A DNA stretch of 64,000 nucleotides from Ottelia alismoides (Eukaryota > Streptophyta > Magnoliopsida > Alismatales > Hydrocharitaceae). Positions within the stretch are counted from its first letter, which is position 1. Every line of letters starts with the position of its first letter. The DNA lies in NCBI GenBank assembly GCA_037367405.1, contig JAZKJV010000608.1, positions 62,001 to 126,000 of the forward strand. Direction: 5' to 3'. Below are positions 55,424-64,000 of this stretch, in pieces. The notes under the pieces are model-generated. The model ran no database searches, had not been told where the DNA came from, and was given only the letters and a program-made list of their open reading frames with translations. The position numbers were made by a program, and so were the translations under genes.

Positions 55424-57946
55424 TGTTAGCAATGTGAGCCCGAGGCGAACCATTCCTACAATAAATGTTATTGTAATATATGATTTATCAATAAAAGTTA
55501 TTGATTTTTGTTTCACTCCTTTTATAAGATTGATTGAATGAATGCACTATAAGGTCCCTCTGTACAATAAGGGTTATGTGCCTTGGCCAACTTGATAATC
55601 ATATAGTTGTTGATTCATTGATTGGATTATAGAGGTTGATGCTTGGATGAGTATCTAAGGAGTTAGATAGAGGACTCATCAAGCATCATCAAATGATTGT
55701 CAACTGATGATCTCCAGCCTGAGTAGGAGATGGCAATCCTTTCTCATTAGGCTGATATCTGATCAACCTCTTGATGCAGGTCCTCTGCATGGGAATAGTG
55801 ATTCGGATGTATCAGATTAGTTGAGTCAATGGGTTGACTTTAACGAGATCGAGATAACCACAGACCTGTGTTGAATACTGTCACAACATAGGCAAACATC
55901 CTCTGACCAGAGACATATGGGTTGCTATATGTGTGAGTGTGTACATTTGGCAGACCAATAGGTTGATGACTTAACCAAGTCTATACACCGACGAGCTGGT
56001 GTGCATGTAAGGACATATGAGTAATACACTCTCTCAAAGGGTCATACATGTTCACTTGTGAACCGGGAGACATGAGCCCACTTATGAGGTATTGGGACTG
56101 ATCAAATTCCATGCATGGTCGTCATGCTTTGGAAGCATGACATGAATTTGAAGGTAAGATATATGCTTTGTGAAAGCATATGATCTATACCAAATCCTAA
56201 GGACCAAGATTGAGAAACTTAGTGATCAAACCCTGAAGATGACAGTGTAAAAGTGATCTATATCTTCAGGATGATCATATGTCTTCCACAATGCAGGATG
56301 TACAGGTATTGGGAATACCTAAGGGTGATTTGATCATAAACGATTATATAACCATGATGCTTCCATTCCGAGGGTGTGATGAAACATGTCTGGATTTTAG
56401 TGACTCCTCTCAATAGAGAAGTGACCTAATCTTAGTCCATGTATTGGGCATTGATCTTAATGAGATTCGGATGCAATGAGAAGATTAGGTTTACAGCCTT
56501 GATTTAATCAAGCATCTATGAGAGGTCCATAGGATCTGGATTTGAGATGTGATCTCAACATCCAAGTCACTATACGTGAAACAATACAATCGCCATGTCC
56601 TTATCTCCAAGCATCTGAGGAGAAATTGCATTATTCTTGAAGGGTTAAAGAATAATTCCATAAGATCTAAGCATTGAGAAATTGAAAATTAAATGCGATT
56701 TAATTATCATGATGCGTGTGGAAATTATCCAATATAATTAAATGTGATTTAATTATTGTGGATAAGAATAATGTGGATAGCAATATCCAATTATCCATAA
56801 TATATTATAAATGTGATTTATAATGTATTAGAGAGAGCTAATTATAATTTATATTTGTTGATTAATTATTAATGTGTATTGTATACACATTGTTTAATTA
56901 ATTGAAAATGTAAATTATATTTTATTTCGGGTTGTGAATGTGATTCACAATTTTCCAATGGCAAGATTGCAATATTCTCAAAATTAATTATGAATCATTT
57001 TTGTATAATAAATCACAGCAAAAGTTGTTGGATTAAATAAAGTAGATTTCCATGGAGATTTGCAATCTCATGAAATCTCATGCGATTGGCTCCACATGGT
57101 AACATGTGGACGGCTACCAAGTCCTATAAGGAATTGGTGGTCGTCTACCATGTTGACATGGGAGATGTAATCTTTATGTCAATTGTCTCCTTATTTGATT
57201 GATTTAATTTTAGGATTGATTTGTATTTGATTTATCAAATATATTTGATCTAAATTAAATCACAAGTTGCTGGCTTTTACCAACAACAATCTTGGCCATT
57301 TGATTGATCATAAATCAATCTCATCCATTGATTTTATGAGTCCCATGGATTGAGATCCATGGATCCCAAACCGTATAAATAGAGAGGCATAACATGCTCT
57401 CTAAGGCTATGATTTTGAAGCACATCTCTCTCTCTCTCATTCCACACGTCAGCCCTCTCTCCCTCTCCTTGATGGTTGTCCACCAATCCCTAGTGGGAGA
57501 TAGCCGTCGTCGCCTCTGCTACCGCGCCGCCACTTCGATGTTCTTCGGTTCTCCGTCTTCTTGGAGTGTTATGCTCACGAAGAAGATGTTCGATCTCGTA
57601 TGATGAGATCAGGAGTTCACCGTACTTGGATCAACTCGTTGGATTGCGAGGATCACGCGACTCATCCTCGCGCTCGCAAGCTACTTCTCTGACAATCGGA
57701 CTTGAGACAGGAGGTCTATTTTCATAGAGACTCGATAAACTACGCTTCAAGAAGTATTCCTTTATACTTTTTGTGGTTACAGATGAAACGATCCGAGAAT
57801 CGTTCTTGGATCATGTGGTTTCATCGGATGGAATTTTTTTTTAAATTCCGCCGCACCGAACACTAGTACGACTAGTCGTTCATCGTCGTATTCGATACGA
57901 CGCTCACGTTTCCGTGATGCGCTTGAAGATTATTCCATATCTTTCA
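55424..57946 (+). repeat. Copia 5' LTR
   Basis: It starts TGTTAGCAATG at an abrupt break in the Tekay LTR and ends TCTTTCA just before the primer site, about 2.5 kb. TATAAATA (57374-57381) and a following CT-rich start region suggest the promoter. There is no second copy in the window, so the right boundary rests on the primer site alone. Confidence 0.7.
57374..57381 (+). promoter_or_regulatory. TATA box of the Copia LTR
   Basis: TATAAATA followed within about 50 bp by a CTCTCTCTCT stretch, placed late in the LTR as usual for U3/R. Confidence 0.6.
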
Positions 57947-57948
57947 AG

Positions 57949-57960
57949 TGGTATCAGAGC
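57949..57960 (+). other. tRNA-Met primer-binding site (Copia)
   Basis: TGGTATCAGAGC is the exact 12-base complement used by most plant Copia elements. Confidence 0.9.
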
Positions 57961-59695
57961 CTTAGATCGAAGGTTTTTTGGATACGATTCGCAAACCTAG
58001 GATGACTTGGGTTCGTAGAGGTCGCGAAAGTTTTTGTCGCATTTGTTTTTCGCACTTCTATTTAGTGAATAAATTCGGCCCTGTTTAAATTGTTTAAACA
58101 CGAATTAATCACTTAGATTTTGTTTCTCATTAAATAAGGAAACCATAGGATCTGAGTTTATTCAATTTGGATTCTGTTTGCTCGAGATATGGTTGTTTTA
58201 ATGAACATGTATGCACTGTTGCGGGAACTGCAAATCTTAACATGATTAATGAGTTAATTACTATTTTAATCTGCCACAAAATGCGTGAAATATCACTTAA
58301 TTTCTATCCTAAATCAAATTATCAATCTATGAAAATTGATTTTGTCTATTTTGGATTTAAATTGATTGAGATATGTTAATTTTAGTAAGTAGGAGTCAAT
58401 GCTAAAATTACAGCCCTAATCAAGAACCATGTGATTGTCAATTAAAGAAATTAATTGTTAATTTCAAGAAATAATTATGGAAAATATTTGAGAAATATTG
58501 GAAGATGATTATTTCCTTAATTGACTTGGCCTCAACCAATAAATTGATTAGATTTGATATAGATCATAATTGGAAACACAATCATCAAACTCTTTGCTTG
58601 AATAGGATTGAGAATTTGTCTAGCAAATTTCCTTATAATCAAAAATATTTTGATTATTACTATATGGTATAATTTTGATTGAAAAACCGATGATCATCTC
58701 AAGTACAAATTGATCTATTTGGCAATATCCTTTTCCGAGGCGGATATGGTGTCTAGTCGGAGATCACTGGGGTAGCGGGTTGCAACGTATGTGGTTCGTC
58801 CCACTCTCGGCGGTACTGGCCATGACATCAGGTAGGGAATTGATAATGCCGAAGAAATCAAGATGTATTTTCTAATTATTAAAATACGAATTAATACATA
58901 CTTTAAGATAATACCATATATATATATATTCAAGTAAAACAATCAAGTTTGTTGATTGAATTGGATTGATAACTAACTTAATATGATTGAATTAATTATG
59001 TCTAATTAAAACACACTATTATGAATAGATGTGTATTTCCCTTGGAAGAATTAATTATGCGAATATGATTCATGATAATTAATTAAAATTTGAATAAGAG
59101 GTGGAGGATCACACAAGTGGCATCCATGGTCTCCCGTCAAGGCGAAGGGTTTCCGTCGCCAGGGATTGCATATAGGAGACGCCTGTACGAAGTGACAACT
59201 CCTATATGCAGGCGCATCTGGATCAGGCTCTTTGCTTCTCGAAAGAGTAAGGCCGTATACGTAGTGATCCCAATATCAGATCCTCATATTATTGGGGCGA
59301 TATTTTTTGCGCATAGCGAGTACTATTCCTGTTGATGGTTGATTCAATTAATGACAGGTCAACATCACCTTAGGGGTGGTGGGCTCGGGTATTAAAGACC
59401 GAATTGGGAAACGTAAGTTGGACTTACAAGGCGCAATGTGTTCCCGCTTCTCTTTATTGGAGTCACAGATTCTCATATTATTGGAATGTGACAAAGATAA
59501 AGAGGAGATCCCAAGTCTTGCTAGATATATAGTGGTAAGTATATCTCTTACTTTGAAAGTGATTAAGGGAATAAACTTTCATAGTTGACAAAGCAAGATT
59601 AATTTGATTTAAAATGCCTTAATCAAATATCATAAATTAAATGTATGATCATATATTATTATATAGTGCATTCTTAATTTCAGAAAATAAAGTCC
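57961..59695 (+). other. Copia untranslated leader
   Basis: This is 1.7 kb between the primer site and the gag ATG. It is AT-rich with two GC-richer islets (about 58735-58830 and 59100-59280). I see no conserved protein in it. Confidence 0.55.
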
Positions 59696-60386
59696 ATGAA
59701 CCCACTAAGCAGGCTTCTGGAGGTCAATCAGTTGACCGGACCAAATTATTCGGATCGGATCCGTAATTTGAAGCTTGTACTCTCGGTTGAGCGCATAAGT
59801 TATGTGCTCTCAGAAGACAAGCATAAAAACCGTAAATCAAAGGAAGAAAAAGCATACAATGACAAGTATGATGAAGATCATGTCTTGGTTAGATGCTACA
59901 TCTTGGGTTCTCTCTCCAATGTTCTTCAGAAACAACATGAGATGAGTACTTGCAAGGAGATAATGCAGAATCTGAAAGATATGTTTGGTGACATTAACCG
60001 CACCCAACGATACAACGTTATGAAAAGAACTCGTTCGCTGCAAGATGCAGGAAGGAACTTCGGTCTGTGAACATGTACTCAAAAGGTTTGGGTACTTATC
60101 GGAGATGGAGACTCTTGAGGCAACCATAGATGCAGACATGCAATCTGATTTCATTCTGCTGTCGTTGCCCAAGTCTTTCAATAACTTTGTGGTTTCATTC
60201 CACATGAACAAGCTTGAATTGACAATCGCTGGGTTTCTTGCTGCATTAAAGTCTGCAGAAGACGTAATGAAAAAAGATGGTCACGCTGGCAGTGCAATGG
60301 TTGCACAGGTCAGAGGGAGCGCGGCCGGAAGCAAAGTTCTCGGAAGGGCCCGTCTCATAAGAGAAAGAAGAAGGGTGTTGGCCCAT
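59696..60386 (+). pseudogene. gag: Copia gag, frameshifted and truncated
   Basis: The ATG frame begins MNPLSRLLEVNQLTGPNYSD, the usual N-terminus of plant Copia Gag (UBN2-type domain). It runs 124 codons to 60070. A length change near 60045 moves the sequence into another frame, where the domain continues (EGTSVCEHVLKRFGYL; DFILLSLPKSFNNFVV; MNKLELTIAGFLAALK). A Lys/Arg-rich end follows, then the element is cut at 60386 before any zinc knuckle or protease. Function lost in this copy. Confidence 0.8.
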
Positions 60387-63300
60387 TGATAACACTGATT
60401 TTGTGAGGGTCAAAATAGACCACACAAGGCGGGACCACAGTGTCGATGAGTGACTGCTCACGAAACCAGTATCAATCAACAATTAACCCACGACAATCAA
60501 ATCAAGAAATGAAAATAAAGGTGGAGTCAAAATTTATTATAACTCTACAAAAATGTGTATAGTGTGCAAGTGTGTAGAGGTCGAACACATGGAGCAAGCA
60601 AGATAGATCGGACAAAAATGTGCAAGAAGTGATATGTGATCAAATGCCTACAAACATGCAAATTTTTGTGGATTTTTAATTTTATAAAATTTTTAATTTT
60701 ATATTTTTTAATTTTGATTTTTAATTTCTAATTTTCTATTTTCTTTTTATATTTTATATATATTTTTCTTTTTCTATAAATAGAATATATACACAATATA
60801 AGAAAAGAGAAGAATAAGGATTTATAAAAATAAGGAAAATAATCAAAAATCAGAAAATAAAATATTTTTGGGTTTTTATAATTTTCTAATGTTTTTGTGA
60901 TTTTTCCATTTTTCTTATTTTTTTGGTATTTTTAAAGTCAAAAATACTGAAAACGGTGAATGAAATAAAAGGCTTGAATAAAAATGGAGAAATAAAAAAG
61001 AAAACTGTGACAAAAACTCTCCAAATTAATTTTAAACTAAAGATAATAGAACAGAGAAAATTTAGAAACAAATATTGTATTTTTAGAATTTTTTTTGAAT
61101 TTTTAAGATTTTTATGAAGGTTTTTGGAGTTTTATAATTTTTAAAAGTTTTCTTTTATATTTTTTTTATTTTTGGATTAAAGTTAAAACACACGAAAAGA
61201 CACAAAATATATTTTTTGGGAATTTTTCGAGAAGTTTTTGTAATGTTTATGGATTTTATAATGCAAAAAGTGGAGAAAATGAGTGTTTTTGAATTTTTAT
61301 AAATAATAAATTAATGAAAATGCAAAATAAAAATATAATGTGATACTATGATGCAACAGGAACACAAGGTGATTTTTGTGGATTTTTTTGGATTTTAGAG
61401 ATGCATGAATTAAATAGAAACAACAGCAAGAAAATACACACATGCAGGGGATATATGTAAAATAAACAAACATCCAAGGGCCACAGTGCAATTTTCCACA
61501 AAATGTATAACTAATAAATCAAGTTCCAGGACCAAATACAAATATCAAAACCCGCTTGGGCATGCCTGCAATTTTCCCAACCACACGCGTGACTGGCACG
61601 TGCTTGGCAAGGACCTAACCGTAATATCCAAACTCCCAAGGGCTGATATGCAAAATATTGCACGTTACAAAATATTTCCTGGACTAAAGCGAAATAACCA
61701 AATCCGCAAGGGGTCCAGTGCAAAAACACCACCACCCCATGTGCACGGGTCGCGTAAGGTGACGTGGACTGGACCTGATTGCAAATAAATAAAGTTCAGG
61801 AGCCTAGATGCAAATATTACAAATATATTTAAACTACAGACGAAAGTTTATTGACTAAAAATAAATACAAAAATCTCAGGGCAAAAGATGCAAAATACCC
61901 AAAGAGTTGTGATCCAATGGCGGTGAAGAGGCCACTTGACAGGTGGCGCGTTCTGAACGGTCGATGATGCTTCGCAGATGGACGATAACGATTAGATCTC
62001 CACGGATGGATCGGATGGCTGGGCTTCTGGGAGATCCAACGGTTGCTGTTGGATCTGGAGGTGTGGCTGATCGGACGACTGGCAGCCAAGGACGAAGAAC
62101 ATGGAAGAAGGTCTGTGAACCCGACCTTCTCCAACCTTGATCTCGGGCGCTGGCGACACTTGAAGCTCCAAAAGTGGCCGAGGATGATCCTAGGTATCTG
62201 CTCTATCTCCCGGGGGCTCCAAAAAGCTTCGGGGATGGCCGAAGTCCTTGCGAGAAGGTGGTAGAGCTGGAGAGCTCCACGGACCTCCGGCGAAGAGCAA
62301 AACGAGCCCCAGGCTTGAGTCAACGCTCTTTGACATGCAGAAAAGTGTGAGAGGGTCCAGGGAAAAGTGCCTGGACCCCGTCGTGGTGGAGTGGCGGCGA
62401 AGAGCGGCAAAACAAAGGGTGGCCGGAGGAGCACTCCGACGAGGTGATCGTGAAGGCGATTCGATGGGCTAAACACAAATTTTCTTGGGGGGAAATGATC
62501 CTAATGCTAAGACGAATAAAAAGCGAGGAAAATAAATGGAAGAAAGGGGCTGCCTCTATGGTCGGAACCAAAGGGTAGTATACCTCGATGCCGGTGATAG
62601 CGGAGGTGATTGGAGCCACCTCGGGCTTCACTCGACCGGCCTGAAGATCTCTAAAGGAAGCTGTCACCTTCCTTGAGCTTTTGGGAACGAGAATGGGAGC
62701 TAGACCTGGGATTGAGGGGTTCAAAGGTGGCTCGAAAGTTGGAGGTCTGATAAGTAGGATTTGACACTGTGACTCTGATGCTCCAAAGGTTGAGGGAGAT
62801 TTCTCGAATCGTCGTTCCTCGGCCCTAGGAAAGCCTAGGGCGTGAAAGAGTAATGATCGAGGTAGAAAAGTCATGAAGGAATCGACATGGAAGGATGCAA
62901 GTGTTGACCTCAAAAAAATTGAGAAAAGGGGGCGAAACGAGGTCTAACACGGGCTACAAGAGGGAGGACAGCTAGTTGACCGCGGTCAACGTGGACTGTC
63001 TCCTGGTCGGTCCATGTGGACCAACCAGGAAAAATCCCTGGAAAATTATTATAAAAATCAATTAAAATTAGTAAAAAAAATATTATTTTTAGGTTATAAA
63101 ATAAAAATTATTTTTATTTTACAAGGTATTTTAATATGATTTTTAATTATTTTTATGAGGTATAAATTTACAAGTTACCATTTATAGGCTATATAGGTAT
63201 ATATATCTATGTATTTAAATATTTTATTTTTATTTTGTATATTTGTTTTTATTATTTTTATTTATTATTTTATAAATTTATAAAGTATTTTTATATACTT

Positions 63301-64000
63301 AAATATATTTTTATTTTATTTTTCTGAAGTGTTTTGTATACTTAATAAAATATAAGTATTAACTATATAGGTATCTATGCAGGTATTACACCAATGTATA
63401 TTATATATAAGTATTTTATTTTGTGTTTCTTTTGTATTTTTATTCTGATTTTAATGTTCAAATATATTATAAGTAATATTTACAAAAATATAAAAATATA
63501 AAATTATAAAATTGTAAAAAATAAAGAATAATGAATAAATTGAATATTTTAATATGTACAAGTATACAATAGGGTCTAAAACTCAACTTTTAAATCGTAG
63601 CTCCGCCAAATACGGAACCACCACCGTTAAATAGCTTATTTTAAATTATATACAATTAAAGGTGAGTTTGACGCATTTCGAGTTTTTATTTGCAAGATAC
63701 GGGTCTAGGAAGTTGGGATTCTGGAATTTTATTTAGATCATAACTTTTTATCTGTCATTATTTTTGAGTGAAATCAATTTTGTATTTTTATTTGTTTAAT
63801 TATCTACAACTTTTATGTACAAAGTTTATTTATTTTAGGTATAAAAAGTGGAACCAAAAATAGGTCCCAAAATAAATAAAGAATGAATAAAATGAATAGG
63901 TATTTCGCCCTTATCTCCCCTACTTTATTCCTTGTTGACCTATTCATCAAGATGCCTAGGTCTCAGGGTTTCGGATCATAAAATATTTGCAATATTTTAT
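60387..64000 (-). mobile_element. Athila-type LTR in inverse orientation, incomplete at window end
   Basis: On the minus strand the visible part ends in AGTGTTATCA (plus-strand TGATAACACT at 60387). It aligns with the LTR of element A: TCAACAATTAACCCAC near 60476, GTGTAGAGGTCGAACAC near 60572, and at the far right TTGCAATATTTTAT and ATCTCCCCTACTTTATTCC. It contains a GC-rich block (about 61910-62990), a hairpin at 62353-62378 and a CCCCTG/GCAAA phrase array (61440-61910). It may be a solo LTR or one LTR of a minus-strand element. Long open frames at 61829-62913 are in the GC block and are not called as genes. Confidence 0.75.

Larger units (their letters stand above)
55424..60386 (+). mobile_element. 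Ty1/copia element, left part only
   Basis: It comprises a long LTR (55424-57946), a tRNA-Met primer site, a 1.7-kb leader and a gag with one frameshift, then a break at 60386 by an inverted Athila-type LTR. Pol and the 3' LTR are not in the window. It is inserted into the 3' LTR of the Tekay element after ACAGA, the likely target duplication. Confidence 0.8.

Noticed and set aside
61829..62913. 215- and 197-codon minus-strand frames near the right end
   Set aside because: They sit in the GC-rich block of the inverted LTR, equivalent to non-coding blocks in the other LTRs, with no recognisable domain.

Overview
The window looks like an intergenic, heterochromatin-type stretch of a flowering-plant nuclear genome. 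Every sizeable coding region belongs to a plant LTR retrotransposon. Primer-binding sites match plant tRNA-Asp (Athila-type) and initiator tRNA-Met (Tekay and Copia). I found no host protein gene, rRNA, functional tRNA gene or CRISPR array. The species cannot be told from the sequence.

Layout. Bases 1-4985 hold small DNA-transposon debris: a Harbinger/Tourist-like MITE, an inverted-repeat element with a tRNA-like core, a 370-bp CACTA miniature with TSD TAT, a cluster of long foldback elements spaced by (TA)n tracts, and the end of another CACTA-like element. Bases 4986-55423 are a broken Ty3/gypsy Tekay/Del chromovirus. Its gag is split by an inverted solo Athila-type LTR (8133-11728). Its reverse transcriptase is split by Athila-like element B (14126-51155). 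Element B carries Athila-like element A (18795-38650) in its untranslated leader. The Tekay 3' LTR is cut at 55423 by a Ty1/copia element (55424-60386), itself cut by another inverted Athila-type LTR (60387 to the window end).

The nesting order agrees with decay. Tekay LTRs differ by several percent and its frames hold many stops. The B LTRs, both 3381 bp, differ by about a percent or two by eye, and its gag-pol has several stops and frameshifts. The A LTRs (4114 and 4120 bp) differ almost only by one-base indels in homopolymers or microsatellites, it has a perfect TSD (ACTAC), and it keeps one open gag-pol frame of 2135 codons. A is the only element here that looks potentially autonomous.

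The most unusual structure is non-coding and shared by the Athila-type elements: (i) an array of four hairpins after integrase in A and B, each followed by a copy of the polypurine-tract motif AAGTATAGGGGG; (ii) a GC-rich transcribed LTR segment with a possible intron holding a hairpin whose stem covaries; (iii) a degenerate tandem array of CCCCTG/TTTGCA phrases with clustered CACGTG boxes in all Athila-type LTRs; (iv) conserved leader and 3' blocks between A and B. Function for these is inference.
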